A stretch of DNA of 21,128 bases from DASXAQ01 sp036406615 (lineage in GTDB: Bacteria > Actinomycetota > UBA4738), in contig DASXAQ010000096.1 of assembly GCA_036406615.1 (NCBI GenBank), forward strand, positions 1 to 21,128, written 5' to 3'. A model generated the notes under the pieces. It saw only the letters and a program-made list of their open reading frames with translations, did not search any database and was not told the DNA's origin. Below, piece by piece: positions 13,483 through 20,993 of this stretch. The translations under genes and the position numbers were made by a program. The stretch's first letter is position 1, and each line of letters begins with the position of its first letter.

Positions 13483-14568
13483 ATGGCCCAGGCCGCACCC
13501 CTGCCCCCGGGCGCGACGACGGTCGGCTCGCGACGCCGATCGTCGTCGCGAGCCGCCGACTCGTCGTTCCGCTGGGGCACCCTGGTCATCGCGTTCGGGC
13601 TGATCGCCCTGCTCGGCTTGCTGTTGTGGGTGCTGCTCGCCGGCGGCTGGGAGTCCATCACGAAGTTCGGCTTCTCGTTCGTGACGGGCCGCGACTGGAA
13701 TCCCGTGACGCAGGCGTTCGGCGCGCTGCCCTTCATCTTCGGCACGATCGTCACCTCGGTGATCGCGATCGTGCTGGCGGTGCCGGTCTCGGTGGGGCTG
13801 GCCCTGCTGCTGAACGAGGTGGAGTCGGGCTGGCTCAGAAACCCGATGGCGGTATTCGTCGACCTGCTCGCGGCGATCCCGAGCGTGATCTACGGACTGT
13901 GGGCCCTGTTCATCCTGGTGCCGATCTTCGACAAGTACGTGGAGCCGTTCCTGGCGCACACGATCGGCCACGTCCCGGTGATCGGCGCATTGTTCCAGAT
14001 CCCCGGCGGAGGCAAGGTCGTCACCGGCGGCAACCTGTTCGTGGCCGGCGTGGTGCTCGCGATCATGGTCATCCCGATCGTGACGGCCGTGACGCGCGAG
14101 GTCATCGCCATCGTGCCCCACGACCTGCGGGAGGCGGCGAAGGGCCTCGGCGCGACCCGGTACGAGACGATCCGAATGGCCGTGCTGCCGTACGCGCGCA
14201 GCGGCATCGTCGGCGCGACGATGCTGGGCCTCGGCCGCGCGCTGGGCGAGACGATCGCCGTGGCCCTGGTCGTCGGCAACGGCCTGGGAATCGGCGCGTC
14301 GCTGTTTCGCGCCGGCTACACGATCCCTGCGGTGATCGCGAACGAGTTCCGCGAGGCGACCCTGGGCGTGCACCGGGCGGCGCTGCTGGAGCTGGCGCTG
14401 ATCCTGGTGGTGATCTCGCTGATCATGGCGGCGCTGTCCCGGCTGCTCGTCGGGCGGACGGCGGCGCTGGTCGGCAGCGGCCCCGCGTCGGCCATCGAGG
14501 CGGGCGAGGCGGCGGGAATCGTGTACGGCGCGAACGTCGGGCTCGGGCCGGAAGAGGATTCGCCGTGA
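13483..14568 (+). CDS. pstC: Phosphate ABC transporter permease PstC
   Basis: The 361-residue membrane protein follows pstS by 11 bp. After a basic, Ser/Arg-rich cytoplasmic N-terminus (GSRRRSSSRAA) it shows about six membrane helices typical of the PstC type. One carries FGTIVTSVIAIVLAVPVSVGLALLLNE and another VDLLAAIPSVIYGLWALFILVPIF. The EAA loop that contacts PstB is DLREAAKGLGATRYETIRMAVLP near the middle of the C-terminal half. ALGETIAVALVVGN follows, as in PstC. It forms the membrane channel with PstA. The C-terminal extension (about 35 residues after the last helix) is rich in Gly/Ala/Glu. The start ATG has a modest AAGGG upstream. Its stop overlaps the GTG of pstA. Confidence 0.95.
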   Translation: MAQAAPLPPGATTVGSRRRSSSRAADSSFRWGTLVIAFGLIALLGLLLWVLLAGGWESITKFGFSFVTGRDWNPVTQAFGALPFIFGTIVTSVIAIVLAVPVSVGLALLLNEVESGWLRNPMAVFVDLLAAIPSVIYGLWALFILVPIFDKYVEPFLAHTIGHVPVIGALFQIPGGGKVVTGGNLFVAGVVLAIMVIPIVTAVTREVIAIVPHDLREAAKGLGATRYETIRMAVLPYARSGIVGATMLGLGRALGETIAVALVVGNGLGIGASLFRAGYTIPAVIANEFREATLGVHRAALLELALILVVISLIMAALSRLLVGRTAALVGSGPASAIEAGEAAGIVYGANVGLGPEEDSP

Positions 14569-15440
14569 TCGCGGTCGAGCGGTCCGTTCCGCCGAGGACG
14601 CTCAGCACCCGGCGCCGGGTCAAGGACCGCGCGTTCACGGTTGGGCTGTGGGTGGCCGGCGTCCTGGCCCTCATCCCGCTGTTCGCGATCGTGGGGTACA
14701 CGCTCGTCCGCGGGCTGTCGGCGCTGAACGTGGCCTTCTTCACGCAGACGCCGACCGTGCCGGGCCTGCCCGGAGGCGGCATCAAGCAGTCGTTCATCGG
14801 CACGGCGATCATCGTCGGGATGGCGATCCTGTTCGCCGTCCCCTTGGGGATCCTCACCGCGATCTACCTGTCCGAGTACGGCAACACCCGGCTGGCGGGC
14901 GCCGTTCGGTTCGTCGCCGAGATCCTGCTGTCGACGCCGTCCATCGTCGCCGGCGCGTTCATCTGGGCCCTGGTGGTGGTGCGGATGGGCAGCTTCTCGG
15001 CCGTGGCCGGCGCGATCGCCCTGACGGTGCTGATGTGGCCGATCATCGCGCGGGCGACCGAGGAGGTGCTTCGCCTGGTCTCCACCGAGCTGCGCGAGGG
15101 GGCGCTGGCGCTCGGCGTGCCCCGCTGGAAGATGATTCTTCGCATCGTCGTGCCGACGGCGGGCGCCGGCATCTTCACGGCGGTCATGCTCGCGGTCGCG
15201 CGCGGGCTGGGGGAGACGGCGCCGATCCTTCTGACGGCGCTCGGCAACGACTTCGTCAACACGAACCCGCTGCAGCCGACCGACGCGGTGCCGCTTCGCA
15301 TCTACAACTACGCGCAGTCGGCGATCATCAGCCTAAACTCCCTCGCATGGGGCGGCGCGCTGATCCTGCTGCTGGTGGTGCTGAGCCTGTCGATCACCGC
15401 GAGAGTGCTGTCGGACCGGCAGCAGCGACGGACGAGGTGA
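14565..15440 (+). CDS. pstA: Phosphate ABC transporter permease PstA
   Basis: This protein (291 residues) begins with GTG overlapping the pstC stop as GTGA; GGAAGAGGA upstream is the probable ribosome binding site. Six membrane helices are seen. PstA-type stretches are IGTAIIVGMAILFAVPLGILTAIYLSEYG, ILLSTPSIVAGAFIWALVVVRMGSFSAVAGAIALTVLMWPIIARATEEVL, and the EAA-type loop LREGALALGVPRWKMILRIVVP, followed by ARGLGETAPILLTALGND. It pairs with PstC in the membrane and couples to PstB. Overlap with its neighbours shows that the complex subunits are co-translated. Nothing is missing compared with family members. Confidence 0.94.
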   Translation: MIAVERSVPPRTLSTRRRVKDRAFTVGLWVAGVLALIPLFAIVGYTLVRGLSALNVAFFTQTPTVPGLPGGGIKQSFIGTAIIVGMAILFAVPLGILTAIYLSEYGNTRLAGAVRFVAEILLSTPSIVAGAFIWALVVVRMGSFSAVAGAIALTVLMWPIIARATEEVLRLVSTELREGALALGVPRWKMILRIVVPTAGAGIFTAVMLAVARGLGETAPILLTALGNDFVNTNPLQPTDAVPLRIYNYAQSAIISLNSLAWGGALILLLVVLSLSITARVLSDRQQRRTR

Positions 15441-15445
15441 ACGGA

Positions 15446-16192
15446 ATGGAGGTCTCAGGGCTGAACGCGTGGTTCGGCTCCCACCACGTCCTGAACGACG
15501 TCAACATGACCGCCCAGGACCGGTCCGTGACCGCGATCATCGGGCCGTCGGGCTGCGGCAAGTCCACGTTCATCCGCTGCCTCAACCGCATGCACGAAGA
15601 GGTGCGGGGCGCACGGGTCACCGGCAAGGTCATGTTCGACGGCTGGGACATCTACGGGTCCGATGCCGACCCCGTCGAGGTGCGCCGCCGCATCGGCATG
15701 GTGTTCCAGCGCCCCAACCCGTTTCCGACGATGACCGTCCTGGAGAACGCCGTCGCTGGTCTCAGGCTGACCGGCAGGCTGAGCAAGTCCGAGCTGCGCG
15801 AACTCGGAGAACAAGCCCTGCGTCGCGCGGGCCTGTGGGGCGAGGTCAAGGACCGGCTGTCCACGCCGGGCGGCCGCCTGTCGGGCGGGCAGCAGCAGCG
15901 GCTGTGCATCGCGCGGGCCCTGGCCGTGGAGCCGGACGTGCTGCTGATGGACGAGCCCGCGTCGGCGCTGGACCCCGCGTCGACGCTTCGCATCGAGGAG
16001 CTCGTCGAGGAGCTGAAGGCGACGTACACGGTCATCATCGTGACGCACAACATGCAGCAGGCCGCGCGCATCGCGGACTGGACGATGTTCCTGCTGAACG
16101 GCGACGTTGTCGAGGTCGGCCCGACCGAGAAGATCTTCACCACGCCTTCGGATCAGCGCACGGAGGACTACGTCACGGGACGGTTCGGCTGA
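15446..16192 (+). CDS. pstB: Phosphate ABC transporter ATP-binding protein PstB
   Basis: The 248-residue ATPase has every ABC motif. Walker A is GPSGCGKST at 33-41, the Q loop is FQRPNPFP near 87-94, the signature LSGGQQQR is at 145-152, Walker B VLLMDEPASALD is at 165-176, and the switch histidine H201 lies in TVIIVTHNMQQAARIAD. The Q-loop phrase QRPNPFPTM and THNMQQA are typical of PstB. ATG 15446 is chosen over GTG 15437 because AGGTGAACGG precedes it; the GTG would overlap the pstA stop and is also plausible. Two copies drive phosphate import by ATP hydrolysis. Its stop overlaps the phoU start as TGATG. Confidence 0.95.
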   Translation: MEVSGLNAWFGSHHVLNDVNMTAQDRSVTAIIGPSGCGKSTFIRCLNRMHEEVRGARVTGKVMFDGWDIYGSDADPVEVRRRIGMVFQRPNPFPTMTVLENAVAGLRLTGRLSKSELRELGEQALRRAGLWGEVKDRLSTPGGRLSGGQQQRLCIARALAVEPDVLLMDEPASALDPASTLRIEELVEELKATYTVIIVTHNMQQAARIADWTMFLLNGDVVEVGPTEKIFTTPSDQRTEDYVTGRFG

Positions 16193-16872
16193 TGGAAGGC
16201 ACGCGCAAGCGCTTCCACCACAGTCTGGCGGACCTCGAGGCCGAGGTCGTGGAGGCCGGCCGGCTCGCCGAGCACGCCGTCGGGGAGTCCGTCCGCTCGA
16301 TCGTGCACCGCGACGACGCGGTGGCCGACGCGGTCATCGCGGGCGACGACGAGATCGACAGCCGCTACCTGGACATCGAGAAGGTCGTGCTGGACACGCT
16401 GGCGCTGCAGACGCCGGTCGCTTCCGACCTTCGGCTGGTGTCGGCGATCATGCACATCAACCTGCACGTCGAGCGGATCGGCGACCAGGCGGTGAACATC
16501 GCGAAGATGTCGAAGCTCACGCGCGCCCTCCCATCGAGCCCGGTCATCCTCAGCCACCTGGAGGAGATGAGCGCGCTGGTGTGCACGTTGATCCGCGCGT
16601 CGATGGAGGCCTTCGAGCGCCGGGACCTGGAGCTGTGCATGAAGCTCCCGGAGATGGACGACCCCGTCGACGCGTTGAACCGCGGCATGCTCGGGGAAGT
16701 GGTGAAGCTCGCCGACGATCCGGCCAAGCTCGAGTGGGGGATCAGCATGAACGTCGTCGCCAGGCACCTCGAACGCGCCGGCGACAATGCCGTGGACATC
16801 GCCGAACAGGTGAGCTTTCTGCTGACCGGGGAGTTCAAGGAGTTCACGGATGCCTCCCACGACGAGAGCTGA
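16192..16872 (+). CDS. phoU: Phosphate signalling complex protein PhoU
   Basis: This all-helical protein of 226 residues matches PhoU in length and in its two similar three-helix repeats. The repeats carry E/D-x-x-x-D metal-binding patterns: HINLHVERIGDQAVNIAKM in the first half and MNVVARHLERAGDNAVDIAEQVSFLLTGE in the second. The N-terminus RKRFHHSLADLEAEVVEAGRLAEHAV is also characteristic. PhoU links the state of the Pst transporter to PhoR, holding the kinase off when phosphate is plentiful. The TGATG overlap with pstB couples their translation. Its last 23 bases overlap the start of the response-regulator gene, so signalling proteins are made together. Confidence 0.93.
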   Translation: MEGTRKRFHHSLADLEAEVVEAGRLAEHAVGESVRSIVHRDDAVADAVIAGDDEIDSRYLDIEKVVLDTLALQTPVASDLRLVSAIMHINLHVERIGDQAVNIAKMSKLTRALPSSPVILSHLEEMSALVCTLIRASMEAFERRDLELCMKLPEMDDPVDALNRGMLGEVVKLADDPAKLEWGISMNVVARHLERAGDNAVDIAEQVSFLLTGEFKEFTDASHDES

Positions 16873-17590
16873 CGCTCCGCCCACCCAGATCCTGGTCGTC
16901 GAGGACGAGCCGTCCCTGGCCGAGAGCATCCAGTACTCGCTCGAACGCGAGGGCTACCGCGTGAACGCAGCGCTCGACGGCGAACGGGCCGTGGAGCAGT
17001 TCCGCGCCGAGCGGCCGTCGCTGGTGCTGTTGGACCTCATGCTGCCGAAGCTGTCGGGCCTGGACGTGTGCCGGCTGATCCGCACGGAGTCCACGGTGCC
17101 CATCGTCATCCTGACCGCCAAGGACGCGGAGGCCGACAAGGTGGCGGGCCTCGAGCTCGGGGCCGACGACTACGTCACGAAGCCGTTCTCGATGCGCGAG
17201 TTGCTGTCGCGCGTGCGTGCGCAGCTTCGCCGGGCCGGCATGAGCGGCGACCGGCCGGAGGCCGGCCTGTTGCGCGGCGGGCCCGTGGAGCTCGACGTCG
17301 CGCGGCACGAGGCTCGGGTCCGCGGCGAGCGCGTGCGCCTCACCCCCAAGGAGTTCGAACTGCTGGAGGTGTTCCTGGACCGCCGCGGGCGGCTGCTCAC
17401 CCGCGACTTCCTCATCGCTCAGGTCTGGGGCCTCGATTACTTCGGGGACACGAAGACGCTCGACGTGCACGTCAAGCGCCTGCGGCAGAAAGTCGAGGTG
17501 GACCCGCACAATCCGGTCCACCTGGTGACGGTGCGCGGCCTCGGCTACCGATTCCTCGACGAGCCGGAGGCCGAGGCCGCACCCGCCTGA
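16850..17590 (+). CDS. phoB: PhoB/PhoP-type response regulator (OmpR family)
   Basis: The 246-residue protein has a receiver domain with acidic E18-D19, phospho-acceptor D62 (LVLLDLMLP), T89 and K111 (TKPFS). An OmpR-type winged helix follows from about 145 to 236: LTPKEFELLEVFLDRRGRLLTRDFLIAQVWG, then TLDVHVKRLRQKVE and the wing VTVRGLGYRF. It should bind the PHO boxes at 12242-12296 once phosphorylated by PhoR. The partner kinase is not adjacent but lies at the divergent end of the locus. The start at ATG 16850 overlaps phoU by 23 bp, and no better start gives a complete receiver strand 1 (QILVVEDE). Names in actinobacteria vary (PhoP, RegX3, PhoB); sequence alone does not choose. Confidence 0.92.
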   Translation: MPPTTRADAPPTQILVVEDEPSLAESIQYSLEREGYRVNAALDGERAVEQFRAERPSLVLLDLMLPKLSGLDVCRLIRTESTVPIVILTAKDAEADKVAGLELGADDYVTKPFSMRELLSRVRAQLRRAGMSGDRPEAGLLRGGPVELDVARHEARVRGERVRLTPKEFELLEVFLDRRGRLLTRDFLIAQVWGLDYFGDTKTLDVHVKRLRQKVEVDPHNPVHLVTVRGLGYRFLDEPEAEAAPA

Positions 17591-17612
17591 TCCAACGTCG
17601 CCGTTGCCCGTC

Positions 17613-18140
17613 TCAGTCGTCGAGTGGCCGCAGCGGCGAGCATCGGTACTGCTCGACGAGCGCCCACGGGCTGCCCTCGATCGACATCTCGTTTCGCCAG
17701 ATCATCTGGTCGGGGTCGCTTCGATCCCAGGTCAGCCGCAGCTTCAAGGGCCGATCCTGCATGGTCTCGAACGTCAACATGGTTCCTTCGATTCGGCCGC
17801 GCATGACGTCGGCCCGCCCGTAGTTGTCGGCCATGGTCGCCCGGTATTCGCCCGCGGCCGGGTCCCATCCGGCGACCCAGTGGAGCTGCCACGTGAGCAC
17901 GAACGTGCCGTCGAGCAGGAACTGGTCCTGCTCGTAGGTGCCGACGATCCACCGGCCGTTCTGGATCGCCCGGTGCATTCCCCGGCCCTTCGCCTTCATG
18001 GCTGGCGTGCCCGGTCCCATGCCGCCTGCTTCGATCACTCCATCCCACGCGACGTCGATGTGGAACCGGGTCAGCGCCTGCATCTCCGGCCCCGGCTGGA
18101 TGGGCATCGGTACCGCGTTCACGGTCGTCGAAGATGACAT
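17613..18140 (-). CDS. DUF1579 family protein
   Basis: The 175-residue protein fits the DUF1579 family. It is soluble and beta-rich, with alternating strands such as GRWIVGTYEQDQFL, GTFVLTWQLHWVAGWDPAAGEYRATMADNYGRADVMRGRIEGTMLTFE and LKLRLTWDRSDPDQMIWRNEMS. The family phrase W-x-x-x-Y-x-x-x-D-N-x-G is seen as EYRATMADNYG. Members probably form lipocalin-like barrels; function is unknown. ATG 18140 follows AAGGACGGGG at good spacing. It lies downstream of the stress genes in the same direction but is separated from them by a strong hairpin (18197-18228), so it may have its own promoter. It is convergent with phoB with a 22-bp gap. Confidence 0.7.
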   Translation of the reverse strand: MSSSTTVNAVPMPIQPGPEMQALTRFHIDVAWDGVIEAGGMGPGTPAMKAKGRGMHRAIQNGRWIVGTYEQDQFLLDGTFVLTWQLHWVAGWDPAAGEYRATMADNYGRADVMRGRIEGTMLTFETMQDRPLKLRLTWDRSDPDQMIWRNEMSIEGSPWALVEQYRCSPLRPLDD

Positions 18141-18196
18141 TCGCCCCGTCCTTCAGAAGTATTGGCCGCCAGGGTGATCGCACCCGGTCGCGGAAA

Positions 18197-18228
18197 CGCC
18201 GAGGGGATCGCAAGCGATCCCCTCGGCG
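18197..18228 (-). terminator. Perfect 14-bp hairpin, likely transcription terminator
   Basis: CGCCGAGGGGATCG at 18197-18210 is exactly complementary to 18215-18228 around a CAAG tetraloop. It lies 26 bp downstream of the leftward small membrane gene. On that strand it is followed by GTTTCC, a weak U-containing tail. Stable GC hairpins without a full U tract often terminate transcription in actinobacteria, so a terminator is the best reading. Confidence 0.65.
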
Positions 18229-18253
18229 TAGCGGCGTGGTGAGGGCACCGAGA

Positions 18254-18469
18254 TCACGCCGCCATGCGTTCGCGATCGGTCGCGCCGTGGGCGCCGACCT
18301 TCTCGTCGGCCTCCTCGGGTTCCGTGCCCGCTCGACGAACGCTGATCCAGAAGCTGACGGCAAACGCCGCGACGGCGAAGCACACCATCGCCAGCACCAC
18401 CCACATGTCCACGCCGGTGACCGACGTTCCCTCGGGCCGGACCAGGAACGGAATGCCAGCTCCGAACAT
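18254..18469 (-). CDS. Small one-TM membrane protein (71 aa)
   Basis: ATG 18469 is preceded by TAGGAGG with 8-nt spacing. The in-frame GTG 18478 would sit on that ribosome binding site and is rejected. The product has one membrane segment at about residues 20-45 (VDMWVVLAMVCFAVAAFAVSFWISV), followed by RR and a polar, charged tail (TEPEEADEKVGAHGATDRERMAA) that is probably cytoplasmic. No family is recognised. It starts 17 bp after the universal stress protein stop and so forms a two-gene operon with it. A strong hairpin lies just downstream. Confidence 0.65.
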   Translation of the reverse strand: MFGAGIPFLVRPEGTSVTGVDMWVVLAMVCFAVAAFAVSFWISVRRAGTEPEEADEKVGAHGATDRERMAA

Positions 18470-18486
18470 CTTCCTCACCTCCTACT

Positions 18487-18933
18487 TCATGCGTCTTCGT
18501 GGACGTGCCGCACGATGACGACGGGGCACGTCGCGTGGTGCGCGCAATGCTGGCTCACCGAACCGAGCAGCAACTCGCGGAACCCGCCCAGGCCGCGAGA
18601 GCCGACGACGAGCAGGTCCGCGTCGCGCGATGCGCGCAGGAGCATCTCGGCCGCGTTGCCTTCCACGACGTTCGTCTCGATGTGCAGGTTCGGGGCGTCG
18701 GGGCGGATGGCCTCGACGGCGTCGGCCAGGCAATCCTCCGCCTGCTTGACGAACCCTTTGATCATGTCCTCGTTCACGACGGCGAACCCGTAGCCGTAGG
18801 CGGACACCGGGACCTCCCACGCCATCACCAGGTCCAGATCGGCGCCCCGGACTTTCGCCTCCTCGGCCGCCCAGTGAGCGGCTCGCCGTGCGGTTTCGGA
18901 TCCATCCACACCCACCACGATCCTGCCGTTCAT
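18487..18933 (-). CDS. Universal stress protein (UspA family, ATP-binding type)
   Basis: The single-domain USP (148 residues) begins RIVVGVDGSETARRAAHWAAEEA, with the aspartate of strand 1 (D10), and ends with the ATP-binding loop G111-x2-G114-x9-G124-S (GSRGLGGFRELLLGSVSQH) and CPVVIVR. Both mark the ATP-binding subgroup. Such proteins help survival during energy stress, hypoxia or stasis, often as dimers; the exact action is unknown. ATG 18933 has GGAGG upstream. A CBS-pair protein lies 131 bp upstream on the same strand, so both may belong to one stress response. Confidence 0.92.
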   Translation of the reverse strand: MNGRIVVGVDGSETARRAAHWAAEEAKVRGADLDLVMAWEVPVSAYGYGFAVVNEDMIKGFVKQAEDCLADAVEAIRPDAPNLHIETNVVEGNAAEMLLRASRDADLLVVGSRGLGGFRELLLGSVSQHCAHHATCPVVIVRHVHEDA

Positions 18934-19024
18934 GGCGCCCTCCTTTCGGCCTTGCGTGCTGTTCTCAATGCCGATGGTGGACGCTCGGGACGATTCGGAT
19001 TGGGGTCGTCCGGCCCGCTTCTGC

Positions 19025-19042
19025 GGGGTCCAATGGACTCCC
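19025..19042. promoter_or_regulatory. Partly palindromic motif upstream of the USP gene
   Basis: GGGGTCCAATGGACTCCC contains GTCC-AAT-GGAC as an inverted repeat and flanking G/C runs. It lies about 92 bp upstream of the USP start. The core GGGTCCAATGG recurs exactly at 19578-19588 upstream of the SRPBCC-like gene. It is a candidate operator on position only; an 11-nt repeat is expected by chance in a window this size. Confidence 0.3.
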
Positions 19043-19064
19043 GGGCCGGCCGTGGTCGGATGCG

Positions 19065-19460
19065 TTAGGAGGTCGCGACCGCGTCGACCCAGGTCAGGAG
19101 ATCGCGCTCGGTCACGATGCCTACCAGCTTGCCCCCGTCCAGGACGGGGAGCCGGCGGATGCCCTTCTCGGACATGAGCTGGAACACGAACACGACCTCA
19201 TCCCCCGGAGCGACGGTGACCAGGGGCGAGGACATGACGTCGGCGACGGGGTGTTCGAGCAGATCGGGGTCCTCGAGGATCCTCCGGGTCAGGTCGCGCT
19301 CGGTGAACACCCCGACCGGAGACGAGCCGTCCGTCACCACGACCGCGCCGAAGTCGTGGTCGATCATTGCCCGGAGCGCCTGCGCGACCGTCGCCTGTTT
19401 CGCCACCGTCACCACCGGGGCGCTCATGATGCCGCTCACGTAGTCGCTCGTTTCGGGCAT
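19065..19460 (-). CDS. CBS domain pair protein
   Basis: The 131-residue protein consists of two CBS domains and nothing else. Domain 1 is about residues 8-62 (VSGIMSAPVVTVAKQATVAQALRAMIDHDFGAVVVTD then GVFTERDL). Domain 2 is about 71-126 (VADVMSSPLVTVAPGDEVVFVFQLMSEKGIRRLPVLDGGKLVGIVTERDL). Each domain ends in the G-x-x-T-E-R-D-L motif that contacts adenosine nucleotides in many CBS pairs. It probably senses AMP/ATP or a related ligand. It resembles the Mycobacterium hypoxic response protein type in size and layout. ATG 19460 follows GGAAGGAGA at good spacing. It is upstream of the USP gene and divergent from the SRPBCC-like gene. Confidence 0.9.
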   Translation of the reverse strand: MPETSDYVSGIMSAPVVTVAKQATVAQALRAMIDHDFGAVVVTDGSSPVGVFTERDLTRRILEDPDLLEHPVADVMSSPLVTVAPGDEVVFVFQLMSEKGIRRLPVLDGGKLVGIVTERDLLTWVDAVATS

Positions 19461-19577
19461 TGCGATCTCCTTCCGTCCCAGTTGGGTCGTTGCCCCGCGC
19501 GGTCTGCCGAGGACCTCGCAGGGTTCGACGGCCAAACGCTATCCCAACGCCGGGCCGCCCCGCCACGGCGCCGGAGC

Positions 19578-19592
19578 GGGTCCAATGGTCCG
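19578..19592. promoter_or_regulatory. Second copy of the GGGTCCAATGG motif
   Basis: GGGTCCAATGG, followed by TCCG, lies in the 211-bp gap between the divergent CBS-pair and SRPBCC-like genes, 80-94 bp before the latter's start. Unlike the first copy, its downstream half is a direct rather than an inverted repeat of GGTCC. No -10 or -35 pair is convincing here. Confidence 0.25.
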
Positions 19593-19671
19593 TGACGAAG
19601 AGAGTCGTTGGCCCCCCGGTGGCCGAATCCGCGCGGGGCAGACTGCAGGCAGAAGCAAGAAAGGAGCGGCC

Positions 19672-20325
19672 ATGTCCACCCTACGGGTCCAGACATCGAC
19701 CCAACCGGCAGAGACGGAGATGCTGCTCGACGACGTCCTGCCGAGGTTCGACACGACGCAGGCGACCGCGGTCGTCGTCAACGCCCCGGTCGATGCGACG
19801 TATCAGGCCGTCCGGAGCCTCGACCCCGATCAGGTGGCGGAGTCGTATCCGCTGCTGCGCCTGCTGGGACAGGTTCGGGCAATGCCGGCGCGCATGGCAT
19901 CCGGCCTGCGGTGCGCCGAACGGCAGCAGCGCGATGGCGCCCTGTCGGCGGACGAGTACCGGGAAGCGTTCGTCGTGCTCGACGAGGAGCCCGGCAGGGA
20001 GTTCGTCGTCGGGATGATCGGGAAGTTCATGAAGCCCACCCAGTTGGAGTTCCACCCGTTCGAGCCGGGGCAGTTTCGGAACTTCGACGAACCGGGGTTC
20101 GGGAAGGTCGCGGTCGATTTCCTCGTGCAGCCATACGGCACGTCGCGGTCCGTGCTCTCCACGGAGACGCGGACGCTCACGACCGACCCGCGGTCGGCCG
20201 AGCTGTTCCGTCGGTACTGGAGGCTCGTCGGTCCTTTTGCGGACCGGATCATGCGCCGGTGGCTGATCCTGGCCAAGCGGCTCGCGGAGCAACCTGCCGA
20301 TCATCGGCCACGTCAGCTCGCTTGA
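19672..20325 (+). CDS. SRPBCC-like / hypothetical protein
   Basis: ATG 19672 follows AAAGGAG at good spacing; the longer frame adds an unlikely basic N-terminus. The 217-residue product is soluble. It contains ATAVVVNAPVDATYQAVRSLDPDQVA near its start, a strand-helix opening like those of START/SRPBCC ligand-binding domains. It later has EFVVGMIGKFMKPTQLEFHPFEPGQFRNFDEPGFGKVAVDFLVQPYG and STETRTLTTDPRSAELFRRYWRLVGPFADRIMRRWLILAKRLAE. The last stretch, with T-R-x-x-x-x-D-x-x-x-x-x-x-F-R-x-Y-W and G-P-F, recurs in actinobacterial proteins of this kind. The ligand is unknown. It ends overlapping the convergent gene by 13 bp and sits within the stress cluster. Confidence 0.6.
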   Translation: MSTLRVQTSTQPAETEMLLDDVLPRFDTTQATAVVVNAPVDATYQAVRSLDPDQVAESYPLLRLLGQVRAMPARMASGLRCAERQQRDGALSADEYREAFVVLDEEPGREFVVGMIGKFMKPTQLEFHPFEPGQFRNFDEPGFGKVAVDFLVQPYGTSRSVLSTETRTLTTDPRSAELFRRYWRLVGPFADRIMRRWLILAKRLAEQPADHRPRQLA

Positions 20326-20954
20326 GGCTTCGAGGCAGGCTCGACCCCGACGAGACGCCACCAGCCGCTCCGGGTCCCCTTGGCGATCGGCTCGACGGCG
20401 GAAGGATCTCGGAGTACCTCGTCGCGGGAGGTGCCGGGAAGCACCTGGTAGTGGATGGAGCCGGGAACGCTCACCAGGGCCAACGCCCACCAGAGGGCCC
20501 GTACGTATGCGACCGCCAGCGCCGGGCCGTCCCACTCGTACAGGCCCCGGTAGGAGCCTCGTTCATCGTGGCGTAGCCACAGCTTCGACACGAAGCCAGG
20601 GAATCCGACGAACAGCGGGGTATTGAGTTCGCTCTCCAAGCGGAAGAGTGCGTGCGCCCGGTCGCTGCGAACTCGGCGGAGGCGGAAGCAGACGACCAGG
20701 ACTGCCGGGGCGGCAGGGGGCGGGCGATCGACGACCGTCTCCCGGTACGCCTCCGCCGTGGTCGCGTCCGCGAACTCGAACCGCATCCCGACGTGCTCGA
20801 CCGGCTGGTGGATGCGCCGCCGGGCCAGGAGAACGCCGGTCCGCAGGGCGCAGGAGCCCAGGGCTCTTATCGCGCTCGGGAGGGGCAGCGGCGGTTCCTC
20901 GATCGTGACCGGGATTCCTGGCCCTGTCCCAGCTCGCTGCTTCTGCCTGTTCAT
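20313..20954 (-). CDS. Hypothetical protein, possibly dimeric alpha/beta-barrel (YdhR-like)
   Basis: The product has 213 residues with ATG 20954 after GGAGAGGG. The middle part shows strand-helix-strand units: VLVVCFRLRRVRSDRAHALFRLESELNTPLFVGFPGFVSKLWLRHDERGSYRGLYEWDGPALAVAYVRALWWALALVSVPGSIHYQVLPG. The phrase G-F-x-G-F-x-S-K-L-W, then G-x-Y-x-G-x-Y-x-W-D, then a helix, is reminiscent of YdhR-type monooxygenase-fold proteins, where a short strand leads to a helix and a strand with Y-x-x-Y/W. I cannot confirm the family. There is no signal peptide, and the hydrophobic WWALALVSVPG part is more likely a buried helix than a membrane segment. Its end overlaps the SRPBCC-like gene. Confidence 0.6.
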   Translation of the reverse strand: MNRQKQRAGTGPGIPVTIEEPPLPLPSAIRALGSCALRTGVLLARRRIHQPVEHVGMRFEFADATTAEAYRETVVDRPPPAAPAVLVVCFRLRRVRSDRAHALFRLESELNTPLFVGFPGFVSKLWLRHDERGSYRGLYEWDGPALAVAYVRALWWALALVSVPGSIHYQVLPGTSRDEVLRDPSAVEPIAKGTRSGWWRLVGVEPASKPQAS

Positions 20955-20993
20955 GGTGTCCCTCTCCTCGAATGGATCCGCCCCGGAACGCGA

